From an uncultured Saprospiraceae bacterium (GTDB lineage Bacteria; Bacteroidota; Bacteroidia; Chitinophagales; Saprospiraceae), in the NCBI GenBank assembly GCA_937952155.1, contig CALFYH010000198.1, positions 1 through 7,365 of the forward strand: a stretch of DNA of 7,365 nucleotides, in the 5' to 3' direction. The position numbers and the translations under genes are program-made. Positions 1 through 5,746 of the stretch are shown here, piece after piece. A model generated the notes under the pieces. That model was given only the letters and a program-made list of their open reading frames with translations. It was not told the origin of the DNA and did no database searches. How positions within the stretch are numbered: position 1 is the stretch's first letter; each line of letters opens with the position of its first letter.

Positions 1-16
1 GACGCTCTTCCGATCT
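1..16 (+). other. Illumina adapter remnant (assembly artefact)
   Basis: The bases GACGCTCTTCCGATCT are identical to the 3' end of the standard Illumina TruSeq/universal read-1 adapter. They are not genomic: the oxidoreductase reading frame that enters from position 17 has a normal Rossmann-type sequence up to that base, and the adapter would add residues with no family resemblance. Biological sequence therefore starts at position 17. Confidence 0.95.
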
Positions 17-115
17 TATTTCAACATGATATCCCGCATGCGCTAATTCAATAGCTGCTGCCATACCTGCAATGCCAGATCCTATGATTCCAATTTTACG
101 GTTAGAAATATTCAT
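17..115 (-). CDS. FAD-dependent oxidoreductase, N-terminal fragment
   Basis: Only the first 33 codons are present, starting at the ATG at 115-113 and running off the contig. The peptide begins MNISNRKIGIIGSGIAGMAA and continues as a helix ending in HAGYHVEI. This is the classic first beta-strand, glycine loop and helix of an FAD-binding Rossmann fold: GxGxxG at residues 12-17, then strand 2 beginning near residue 30. The fold is shared by phytoene-desaturase/CrtI-like enzymes, amine oxidases, FAD monooxygenases and other NAD(P)/FAD oxidoreductases; the visible part cannot separate these. The gene lies downstream of S1 on the same strand but behind a strong terminator, so it probably has its own promoter. 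I see no clean TAnnTTTG element in the 116-170 spacer. Confidence 0.8.
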
Positions 116-170
116 TCAGAAACAAAACACAGTTAAAATTATTTTGTTTAACCTTTTATAAAAAAGACTA

Positions 171-207
171 AACAAAAAAAAGGCCCTTGGAATTAACCAA
201 GGGCCTT
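171..207 (-). terminator. Intrinsic terminator of the S1 gene
   Basis: A perfect 11-bp stem (AAGGCCCTTGG at 180-190 pairing with CCAAGGGCCTT at 197-207) closes a 6-nt AATTAA loop. On the minus strand it is followed at once by a run of T residues (179 down to about 174). It begins 25 nt past the S1 stop codon. This is a textbook Rho-independent terminator for minus-strand transcription and separates S1 from the oxidoreductase gene. Confidence 0.93.
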
Positions 208-231
208 CATATGATATTCAGCTAAAAAGTT

Positions 232-480
232 CTAAGCTTTTCCGCCTTTTAATGAATCTTGTAATACTTTTAACTCATCCATTTTACCTTCAAAAGCCAA
301 TCTTGCTTGTTGTGGCCAAGTGCTTGGATCATGCATTCTATATCTGGAACCAGCATTATCCAAAACGGTTTGAATCTTAGATATTTCAGCATTTGCTAAT
401 TCTTCAAAAGTGTTAATTCCATCAGCATTCAATAATTCTGCAATTTTTGGCCCAATACCTTCAATAATCTTTAGATCATC
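232..480 (-). other. Helix-hairpin-helix domain at the C-terminus of S1
   Basis: Codons 679-760 of S1. The segment contains the HhH signature IxGIGPKIAELL followed by a second helix (INTFEELANAEISKIQTVL) and a tail with MHDPSTWPQQA...GKMDELKVLQDSLKGGK. Similar domains occur as C-terminal additions on other Bacteroidota proteins, including some ribosomal protein L21 sequences (recalled family knowledge, not searched here). HhH units of this type usually bind nucleic acid non-specifically or pack against proteins. Its role on S1 is unknown. Confidence 0.8.
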
Positions 481-2514
481 TCCAGTAGTTGCCTTGGCTT
501 TCGCTTTTGCTTTAGGTTTTACTTCAGCTTCTGATTCAGATGACTCAAAAAGTTCATTTTTTGGACTTTTTTCTGTCGCTTCAACTTTAACTTCTGCAGG
601 TGCTGCATTAGCTTTAGCCTCTGCTTTAGCATCTAATTTGGCTTTAGCTGATTCCTGAAGTTGCTCTTTTAATTGACTGAAACCTTCAATTTCTCCTAAA
701 GTACTCATCTCAACTTTAGTTTGAATTTTTTCAACAGCTTTCTTAGTCACCTGACGTTCTACATCTTTCTCTTTTTTAACATTATCATCTGCTTCTTTAC
801 GGATATCTTCAAGATATCTGGTGTGGGAAACGATAATTTTCTTCTCCTCTCTGTTGAACTCGATAACCTTAACTGTAAGTGTTTCATCAACTGAAGCATT
901 CAGATTGTTTTCCTTTTTCATGAATTTTACAGGAGCATAAGCTTCCAATCCATAAGGCAACTGAACTACTGCGCCACGGTCATCTTTCTTGACAATGGTA
1001 GCTTCGTGATATGAACCTACAGGGAATACATTTTCGAAAGTATCCCATGGATTTTCTTCCAATTGCTTATGACCCAAAGAAAGTTTTCTGCTATCTTCAT
1101 CTACTTCGAGGATAGATACATCAATCTTCTCACCTACTTTTGTAAATTCTGATGGATGTGAATATCTCTTAGTCCAAGAAAGGTCAGAAATGTGTACCAT
1201 ACCACCAATACCATTCTCCAATTCTACAAATACACCATATGGAGTCAGATTTTTAACTTCACCTACGTGTCTTGTTCCCAATTGATATTTAGCGGATACG
1301 ATGCTCCATGGATCTTCTGTCATTTGCTTGATGCTGAGTGACATTTTTCTTTCATCACGGTCGATAGTGACTACTTTCGCATTCATCTCGCTTCCAAGTG
1401 TGAAGAAGTCTCTTGCATTTACTGGTTGGTTGCTCCAGTTTACTTCAGATACGTGGATCAAACCTTCTACACCAGGGATGATTTCTAAGAAAGCACCATA
1501 ATCTTCGATATTGACGATCTTACCAGTCACTACGCTACCTTCAGCAATGGTATTGTCCAATACTTCCCAAGGATGCGGAGTCAATTGCTTAAGACCAAGT
1601 GAAATTCTCTTCTTGTCTTCACCAAAGTCAAGTACAACAACATTGATTTTCTGATTAAGTGTCAATACTTCATTTGGATGATTGATTCTACCCCAAGAGA
1701 TATCTGTGATATACAACAATCCATCGACACCACCAAGATCCATAAATGCTCCGAAGTCTGTGATGTTTTTAACAACACCTTCGAGTACCTGACCTTTTTC
1801 AAGTCCTGCAATGATGGTTTCTCTTTGTTCTGCAAGATCGCTTTCGATAAGGGCTTTGTGTGATACAACGGCGTTTTTGATCGCTTCATTGATTTTCACT
1901 ACCTTAAATTCCATTGTTTTACCTACATAGATATCATAATCTGTAATAGGCTTCACATCTATCTGCGAACCAGGTAAGAAAGTCTCTAATCCAAGACAGT
2001 CTACGATAAGACCACCTTTAGTTTTACTGACTACCAAACCTTTTATGATAGAACCGTTTTTGTAAGAATCAACCAAATTATCCCATGATTTGAGCAATTT
2101 CGCCTTTCTTCTTGACAAAACCAACTGACCTCTTAGATCTTCTTTGTTTTCAACATACACGTCAACGTAGTCTCCCACTTTCAGATCTGGTGTATCTCTA
2201 AATTCTGACAAAGATACCAATCCGTCCGACTTATAATTGATGTCTAGAACTACATCTCCGCTGTGGATAGATGTAACACGACCTTTTACTACTTCTAGTT
2301 CAGCAACTGAATTGAGTGATCTATCGTATTCTTCAAAATATTTTTTGTGTTCGGCATTGTCATACTTTACTGTATTTCTTTTGCCTACAGACCAATCAAA
2401 GTCATCATGAGCAGATGAGTGTGTTTCAACAGTTTGCTCAAGCACTACATCTGAAATGTCTTCAATATCGATTTCGTTTTCTTCTTTGTGGTCAAGACCA
2501 TTATCTTCTACCAT
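232..2514 (-). CDS. rpsA: 30S ribosomal protein S1 with C-terminal helix-hairpin-helix extension
   Basis: RNA-binding ribosomal protein that helps mRNAs engage the 30S subunit. The 760 residues hold six OB-fold S1 repeats at roughly 72-137, 154-221, 241-309, 326-396, 413-483 and 498-566. Repeats 3-5 carry the typical (Y/F)GxFxxL...GxxHxSxxxW pattern, and phrases such as FLPGSQIDVKPI and ISLGLKQLTPHPW are hallmarks of bacterial S1. The N-terminus is acidic. Residues 567-678 form a charged, Ala/Lys/Glu-rich linker. Residues 679-760 form a helix-hairpin-helix domain (LKIIEGIGPKIAELL, then MHDPSTWPQQARLAFEGK). Bacteroidota S1 proteins are usually about 600 residues, so this tail is an addition. 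I chose the ATG at 2514 because family homology and the acidic N-terminus begin there; an in-frame ATG at 2601 would add 29 residues unlike the family and lies upstream of the inferred transcript start region. Stop is TAG. Confidence 0.95.
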   Translation of the reverse strand: MVEDNGLDHKEENEIDIEDISDVVLEQTVETHSSAHDDFDWSVGKRNTVKYDNAEHKKYFEEYDRSLNSVAELEVVKGRVTSIHSGDVVLDINYKSDGLVSLSEFRDTPDLKVGDYVDVYVENKEDLRGQLVLSRRKAKLLKSWDNLVDSYKNGSIIKGLVVSKTKGGLIVDCLGLETFLPGSQIDVKPITDYDIYVGKTMEFKVVKINEAIKNAVVSHKALIESDLAEQRETIIAGLEKGQVLEGVVKNITDFGAFMDLGGVDGLLYITDISWGRINHPNEVLTLNQKINVVVLDFGEDKKRISLGLKQLTPHPWEVLDNTIAEGSVVTGKIVNIEDYGAFLEIIPGVEGLIHVSEVNWSNQPVNARDFFTLGSEMNAKVVTIDRDERKMSLSIKQMTEDPWSIVSAKYQLGTRHVGEVKNLTPYGVFVELENGIGGMVHISDLSWTKRYSHPSEFTKVGEKIDVSILEVDEDSRKLSLGHKQLEENPWDTFENVFPVGSYHEATIVKKDDRGAVVQLPYGLEAYAPVKFMKKENNLNASVDETLTVKVIEFNREEKKIIVSHTRYLEDIRKEADDNVKKEKDVERQVTKKAVEKIQTKVEMSTLGEIEGFSQLKEQLQESAKAKLDAKAEAKANAAPAEVKVEATEKSPKNELFESSESEAEVKPKAKAKAKATTGDDLKIIEGIGPKIAELLNADGINTFEELANAEISKIQTVLDNAGSRYRMHDPSTWPQQARLAFEGKMDELKVLQDSLKGGKA

Positions 2515-2532
2515 TTTTATAAAATATTTGTA

Positions 2533-2557
2533 TGTCGCCTGATGATTGTTTGCGACA
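2533..2557 (-). promoter_or_regulatory. Hairpin in the S1 mRNA leader
   Basis: On the minus strand TGTCGC and GCGACA form a 6-bp, mostly GC stem with a 13-nt loop, ending 18 nt before the S1 start codon and inside the inferred 5' UTR. In proteobacteria S1 represses its own translation through structured leaders; whether this hairpin does the same in Bacteroidota is inference. No Shine-Dalgarno sequence is visible between it and the ATG; that stretch is A/T-rich, as is common in the phylum. Confidence 0.45.
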
Positions 2558-2587
2558 GTGGTTAATAATAAATTTTGAAAATGGGCA

Positions 2588-2595
2588 CAAAGGTA
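2588..2595 (-). promoter_or_regulatory. Candidate S1 promoter -7 element
   Basis: TACCTTTG on the minus strand matches the Bacteroidota -7 consensus TAnnTTTG exactly. Transcription would begin near 2581, giving a leader of about 67 nt. There is no convincing TTTG -33 element at the usual 17-23 nt spacing, so the promoter is either activator-assisted or the assignment is wrong. The adjoining inverted repeat (2594-2617) overlaps its upstream edge. Confidence 0.5.
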
Positions 2596-2617
2596 CGACA
2601 AAATATTTTATGTCGTA
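2594..2617. promoter_or_regulatory. Inverted repeat overlapping the S1 promoter
   Basis: TACGACA (2594-2600) and TGTCGTA (2611-2617) form a 7-bp perfect inverted repeat around a 10-nt A/T spacer. The half-site core TGTCG is the same as in the leader hairpin at 2533-2557. Its position just upstream of the candidate -7 element is where an operator would lie. Functional assignment is inference. Confidence 0.4.
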
Positions 2618-2705
2618 TGTATTTTGTTGAAAATCAAGTCAAAAAATGAATGCCTTTTGTTTTTAATAAAATCGATGTGCCACAAATTTATTATAATCAA
2701 CCATT

Positions 2706-2749
2706 GCAAATATTAAAAATACAATAATTCGAATGTATTACATATTTGC
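2706..2749 (-). other. A/T-rich imperfect stem-loop downstream of the amylase gene
   Basis: GCAAATAT (2706-2713) pairs with ATATTTGC (2742-2749), and inside it AATACA (2718-2723) pairs with TGTATT (2734-2739), separated by small bulges and topped by a 10-nt loop. It lies about 40 nt past the amylase stop and could protect or terminate that transcript. No T-run follows on the minus strand, so a classic intrinsic terminator is not supported. The rest of the 2618-2786 spacer is A/T-rich with no other recognisable element. Confidence 0.35.
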
Positions 2750-2786
2750 TTTCAATGAGTTACGAGTAATATAATTCTTGTATTTA

Positions 2787-4262
2787 TCACTTATTGGAAT
2801 ACACCTTATATTCCCATGGCTTCAAAGATATACTATCGCCGTCTTTCCATTCTTGCTTTGTGGCTGTAAATACATCGGTATAGCTACCTGCAGCGCCTTG
2901 GATGTTTCCCTTTTGATCTTTTGAAGATAAGTTGATGATGACCAATACCTTATCTCCATCTTTCTCACGGGTAAAGGCATAAATATTGGCATCATTTCCA
3001 GTTTTTATTTTCACCAATGGTCCACCATAACTTCCATTCCAAAGTGCTTTATTGCGATGTTTGAGATCGAATAATGTTTTGTAAAAAGATGCATATTTGT
3101 AATCTCCCCAAGGAATTTCGTCCTTTTTGAAAAATTTCAACTTTTTATCCATTGCGGATTCTTGACCAGTATATACCAATGGGAAGCCATTAAATGTCGC
3201 AGTCAATACCGCAAATGCCTGATGCCCATCACCCATACGCGCAAACTCCGTATCAGCCCATGAATTTTCATCATGATTGGATGTAAACTGCATTTGATAT
3301 CCTTTCTGATATTGATTGGCCTTTTTAGCCAAAATAGTGTCAATATCTAGTGCTGTTTTTTGGATTATAGCCTTTTCTCCTTCTTTGACATTTCCTTGTA
3401 CTACATTTGCACGTTTGATTCTGCTGGCTCCTTGTGTAGCTGCTATTTCGTTGAGCGTATGGTGCATTTCCCAACCATAATCTGCTATAAAAGTTCCATT
3501 ATTGACGATATCAGGTACTTCTCCTTCAGATAACATAAACAGTGGTTTGATTTTATATAAACTGTCTGCACATTGCGCCCAAAAATCTACAGGTACACCA
3601 TGCGCAACATCCATTCTAAATCCATCTATACCTGTCTCATTGATCCAATATTTCAATGCGTCGATCATGCCGATACGCATTTCCTTATTATCAAAATTAA
3701 GGTCTGCAACGTCCGTCCAGCCCCAAGATTTACCAGTGTTATAGTCGATCGGGTCGATGATATTTCCATCCTTGTCATGAGTGTACCAGTCAGGATGTTC
3801 GGTAATCCAAGGATTGTCCCATCCGGTATGATTGGGTACCCAGTCGATGATAATGTGCATACCTGCATCGTGGATGGCCTTGACCATAGATTTGAAATCG
3901 TCCATCGTACCATAATCAGGATTTGTTTTATAATAGTCGCCGATAGAATAAGGGCTACCCAATTCGCCTTTTCTATTTTTAACACTAACAGGATTAATCG
4001 GCATGAACCATAAGATATCGATGCCCATCTCTTTGAGCCTTGGGATTTGTGCTTCAAAAGATTTGAATGTATTTTCTTTGGTATAATGGCGAAGATTCAC
4101 TTCATAAATAGTGGCATTTTTGTGCCAATCTGGTACTCTAGGTTTTTCCCAAGTTTCAGTAACTGTTTGTACTGCCGCAGGTTTTTCCCTACATGACGAA
4201 ACAAAAATCAATATTAATGCCGCAATGGTTGCTACTACCAAACTTACTTTCGAAAATAACAT
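2787..4262 (-). CDS. Alpha-amylase family (GH13) lipoprotein
   Basis: Predicted secreted glycoside hydrolase acting on alpha-glucans, 491 residues. Residues 1-23 are a lipoprotein signal peptide: Lys5, a hydrophobic core, then lipobox VSSC with Cys24 as the lipidated residue. The (beta/alpha)8 catalytic domain spans roughly 45-400 and shows the GH13 conserved regions: DWVPNH (140-145), VADLNF (185-190), GFRMDVAH (214-221) with nucleophile Asp218, FMLSEGE (242-248) with probable acid/base Glu246, and FTSNHDEN (326-333) with stabiliser Asp331. SPYSIGDY (103-110) is also typical. A C-terminal beta domain fills about 410-491. All catalytic residues are present, so it should be active; the exact specificity (amylase, neopullulanase-like or alpha-glucosidase) cannot be read. 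Only one acid follows CysArg (CREKP), so the surface-export signal of Bacteroidota lipoproteins is weak. No SusC/SusD genes adjoin it. It has its own promoter. Stop is TGA. Confidence 0.93.
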   Translation of the reverse strand: MLFSKVSLVVATIAALILIFVSSCREKPAAVQTVTETWEKPRVPDWHKNATIYEVNLRHYTKENTFKSFEAQIPRLKEMGIDILWFMPINPVSVKNRKGELGSPYSIGDYYKTNPDYGTMDDFKSMVKAIHDAGMHIIIDWVPNHTGWDNPWITEHPDWYTHDKDGNIIDPIDYNTGKSWGWTDVADLNFDNKEMRIGMIDALKYWINETGIDGFRMDVAHGVPVDFWAQCADSLYKIKPLFMLSEGEVPDIVNNGTFIADYGWEMHHTLNEIAATQGASRIKRANVVQGNVKEGEKAIIQKTALDIDTILAKKANQYQKGYQMQFTSNHDENSWADTEFARMGDGHQAFAVLTATFNGFPLVYTGQESAMDKKLKFFKKDEIPWGDYKYASFYKTLFDLKHRNKALWNGSYGGPLVKIKTGNDANIYAFTREKDGDKVLVIINLSSKDQKGNIQGAAGSYTDVFTATKQEWKDGDSISLKPWEYKVYSNK

Positions 4263-4324
4263 ATTCGTAAAATTTTATAATTATCAAGATGGCTTAATGT
4301 ACAGAAGACACTAATTTCCATTCA

Positions 4325-4354
4325 CAAAGATAAAATTTTGTATGATGGGCCAAA
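4325..4354 (-). promoter_or_regulatory. Promoter of the amylase gene
   Basis: On the minus strand TTTG (4354-4351) is followed after 18 nt by TATCTTTG (4332-4325), an excellent match to the Bacteroidota sigma-factor consensus TTTG-N(17-23)-TAnnTTTG. Transcription would start near 4318 and give a leader of about 55 nt without a Shine-Dalgarno sequence. It lies wholly between the acetyltransferase stop codon and the amylase start, so the amylase can be transcribed independently. Confidence 0.75.
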
Positions 4355-4370
4355 GACTTTTCTAAATATA

Positions 4371-4817
4371 TTATTTCTTCAAGGTCATGTCATATAAATC
4401 AAATCCCGGTGCCCAATAATCTTTGGTAACTTGCGTAAGGGAGAAACCATTTTTTTCATAAAATCTAAATGCTTGTTGCGATGTCCTTACTTGGATCTTT
4501 TGGCAAGAAAACTGATTTTGTATAATATCCAATCGATATTTCAATAGCTTTGTTCCGACACTTTTCCCATGATACAACGGATGTACCATATCCCAACTAA
4601 TCTTTGCCAGTTTGTGATCGTCTTCAAAATTGACACCACCGCAACCGACCACTTCGCCATCAATACATGCCACAAAGTACATTTCCTTTTCGTGATCTAA
4701 ATAATGTGCAAAATCCATTGCTTCACTTTCAGCAAAATAAAGCGGCGTATTTAACTTTATCAAAGATAAAACGGCCAATTTATCTACATCTGTATAAGGT
4801 CGGATATCAATTTCCAT
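4371..4817 (-). CDS. GNAT family N-acetyltransferase
   Basis: A 148-residue single-domain acetyltransferase predicted to move an acetyl group from acetyl-CoA to an unidentified amine. The order of elements is typical of GNAT: N-terminal strand and helices (MEIDIRPYTD...), beta-strands YFVACIDGEVVGCGGV (47-62) and AKISWDMVHP (71-80), the acetyl-CoA pyrophosphate loop at 83-88, the following helix, and the C-terminal AFRFYEKNGF motif (116-125) with Tyr120 in the usual general-acid region. The loop reads HGKSVG where the family consensus is (Q/R)GxGxG/A, so the first Gln/Arg is His and the middle Gly is Ser. Single genes of this kind cannot be given a substrate from sequence. A TACTTTTG element lies 14 nt ahead of the ATG; the gene is followed by a 108-nt spacer with the amylase promoter and no visible terminator. 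Confidence 0.88.
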   Translation of the reverse strand: MEIDIRPYTDVDKLAVLSLIKLNTPLYFAESEAMDFAHYLDHEKEMYFVACIDGEVVGCGGVNFEDDHKLAKISWDMVHPLYHGKSVGTKLLKYRLDIIQNQFSCQKIQVRTSQQAFRFYEKNGFSLTQVTKDYWAPGFDLYDMTLKK

Positions 4818-4831
4818 TGCGATATTTTTTA

Positions 4832-4839
4832 CAAAAGTA
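4832..4839 (-). promoter_or_regulatory. Candidate -7 element of the acetyltransferase gene
   Basis: TACTTTTG on the minus strand fits TAnnTTTG. The start codon is only 14 nt further on, so the transcript would have a leader of well under 15 nt. A clear -33 TTTG at the usual spacing is absent; the upstream region abuts the terminator hairpin at 4865-4896. Confidence 0.45.
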
Positions 4840-4864
4840 TGATAATCTCCCTATATAAAACTTG

Positions 4865-4896
4865 AAAGGCTACCGAAACTGTATCCGGTAGCCTTT
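4865..4896 (-). terminator. Terminator hairpin behind the secreted-protein gene
   Basis: AAAGGCTACCG (4865-4875) and CGGTAGCCTTT (4886-4896) form a perfect 11-bp stem with a 10-nt loop. On the minus strand it is followed by CAAGTTTTATATA, a modest T-tract. It lies about 70 nt downstream of the stop of the 4965-5531 gene and ahead of the acetyltransferase promoter, so it most likely ends the transcript of the former. Confidence 0.75.
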
Positions 4897-4964
4897 ACAA
4901 AATCATTAAAGCCACATTAATTATTTACTTGACTTATCCACATTAAAAGTCGGACAACCAAGTT

Positions 4965-5531
4965 TTACTTTGTAAAATCATGCGAAAATGTACGTCCGTC
5001 CATATTGATACTCATCGTATACGTACCGGCAGGCAATGAAGAAACATCAAATCGCTTATTGATAGATGTTTCTTGTTCTTTTTGATCCAAATAGGTGTTA
5101 TTCTGTCTATCAGTAATTTTGATAGACACATTATTACCCAAATTCATCAAATTTAAATCTACCGTATTGCCAGATGACACGAATACAGGCTTATAGAAAG
5201 TCTCAACTGCTTTGTCCATAACTACAGCATCTTTATTGAGGGTAAATGCTTGCGTGGTGATTCTCAAATCATCCGACATTTCTATAGAGTAAGTACCTGC
5301 AGGAAGATTTTTTAGGTTATACACTCTACCAGTTTTATTGGTATTGAGATTTTCTGATAAAAGAGTAGCGCCATCTATGTCTTTTATGATGACGTTTACT
5401 GCATCACTTTTCCAATTACTGGTTTTGATTGTGATAGATTTGTCACCTACTTTAGTGAGTACAGGATTGCTGTTTGCAAAAATACTCACTGAAAGAAATG
5501 AAAATAATAAAACAAATAATTGCGTTTTCAT
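4965..5531 (-). CDS. Small secreted protein with two beta-rich LPAGTY repeats
   Basis: Unrecognised 188-residue exported protein. Residues 1-19 form a signal peptide (MKTQLFVLLFSFLSVSIFA) with likely signal peptidase I cleavage before Asn20; there is no lipobox Cys. The mature part contains two similar beta-rich units at about 31-97 and 118-187. Each has a VxIKxxD strand, ends with LPAGTY (76-81 and 166-171, exactly 90 residues apart) and then an amphipathic strand pair with a D(L/G)R turn. The second unit ends FSHDFTK at the C-terminus and resembles the beta-sandwich sorting domains of type IX secretion cargo, but the first unit has the same pattern, so it may simply be a duplicated Ig-like or DUF3244-like fold. 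I chose the ATG at 5531 because the signal peptide starts there; an in-frame ATG at 5561 would add ten residues and fall almost on the inferred transcription start. The gene is divergent from the AraC-type regulator, a plausible controller. Confidence 0.8.
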   Translation of the reverse strand: MKTQLFVLLFSFLSVSIFANSNPVLTKVGDKSITIKTSNWKSDAVNVIIKDIDGATLLSENLNTNKTGRVYNLKNLPAGTYSIEMSDDLRITTQAFTLNKDAVVMDKAVETFYKPVFVSSGNTVDLNLMNLGNNVSIKITDRQNNTYLDQKEQETSINKRFDVSSLPAGTYTMSINMDGRTFSHDFTK

Positions 5532-5572
5532 GTAAAATATGTTTAAGAATGATAAAATCAAAATTGATACTG

Positions 5573-5580
5573 CAAAGGTA
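5573..5580 (-). promoter_or_regulatory. Candidate -7 element of the secreted-protein gene
   Basis: TACCTTTG on the minus strand is an exact TAnnTTTG match, identical to the S1 element. Transcription would begin near 5567, about 36 nt before the chosen start codon. No good -33 element is seen at 17-23 nt, which fits a promoter needing an activator. Confidence 0.55.
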
Positions 5581-5651
5581 AGGCTATTGAGATGGACTAT
5601 TCTACGCCTAAATTTGCCACAATATGTATTATATTACCTTAATTAACATTC

Positions 5652-5673
5652 TAAAGTTAAATTAAAGTTAATT
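5652..5673. repeat. 11-bp tandem direct repeat in the divergent spacer (candidate operator)
   Basis: TAAAGTTAAAT (5652-5662) is followed directly by TAAAGTTAATT (5663-5673), 10 of 11 bases identical, so the units lie about one helical turn apart. Two TTAATTAA palindromes (5639-5646 and 5668-5675) flank or overlap it. AraC-family proteins often bind direct repeats, and this one sits between the divergent promoters of the regulator and the secreted-protein gene. The region is very A/T-rich, so chance repetition is possible. Confidence 0.4.
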
Positions 5674-5720
5674 AAATACAAATGAAATGTTGACATCCAA
5701 TGATAATATGGAAAATAGTC

Positions 5721-5728
5721 TATTTTTG
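5721..5728 (+). promoter_or_regulatory. Candidate -7 element of the AraC-type regulator gene
   Basis: TATTTTTG on the plus strand fits TAnnTTTG and ends 18 nt before the ATG at 5747, giving a leader of about 12 nt (or about 27 nt if the ATG at 5762 is used). The nearest TTG upstream (5690-5692) is 28 nt away, too far for a standard -33 element. Confidence 0.5.
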
Positions 5729-5746
5729 TAGTCAAATCAGAAGATA

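Larger units (their letters stand above)
2521..2616. repeat. Pair of near-identical 16-17 bp direct repeats in the S1 upstream region
   Basis: AAAATATTTGTATGTCG at 2521-2537 and AAAATATTTTATGTCG at 2600-2616 differ by a single inserted base. They lie 79 bp apart on the plus strand, on either side of the inferred S1 transcription start, and each supplies one arm of one of the two inverted repeats described above. This suggests local duplication of a regulatory unit. Confidence 0.6.

Noticed and set aside
410..658. 82-codon plus-strand frame rich in Ala, Leu and Ser opposite the S1 linker
   Set aside because: Its low-complexity hydrophobic composition is the complement of the Ala/Lys/Glu-rich S1 linker, not a membrane protein.
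1662..1889. 75-codon minus-strand frame overlapping S1 in another phase, and similar short frames inside other genes
   Set aside because: All lie wholly within well-supported coding regions and show no start signal or recognisable protein sequence.
2515..2601. N-terminal extension of S1 from an in-frame ATG at 2601
   Set aside because: The 29 added residues are unlike any S1, cover the leader hairpin and would start upstream of or at the inferred transcription start. The acidic S1 N-terminus begins at 2514.
2602..2786. Small RNA or small gene in the spacer between S1 and the amylase
   Set aside because: The spacer is A/T-rich with only an imperfect stem-loop; there is no terminator with a T-run, no open frame with a start signal and no recognised RNA family.
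3573..4013. 146-codon open frame on the plus strand inside the amylase gene
   Set aside because: It is antisense to a gene with intact GH13 motifs, has no family resemblance, no upstream promoter element and biased composition expected from a shadow frame.
5690..5695. TTGACA as a sigma-70 -35 box for the regulator gene
   Set aside because: No TATAAT-like -10 lies at 16-18 nt, and Bacteroidota use a different consensus, of which a copy is present at 5721-5728.
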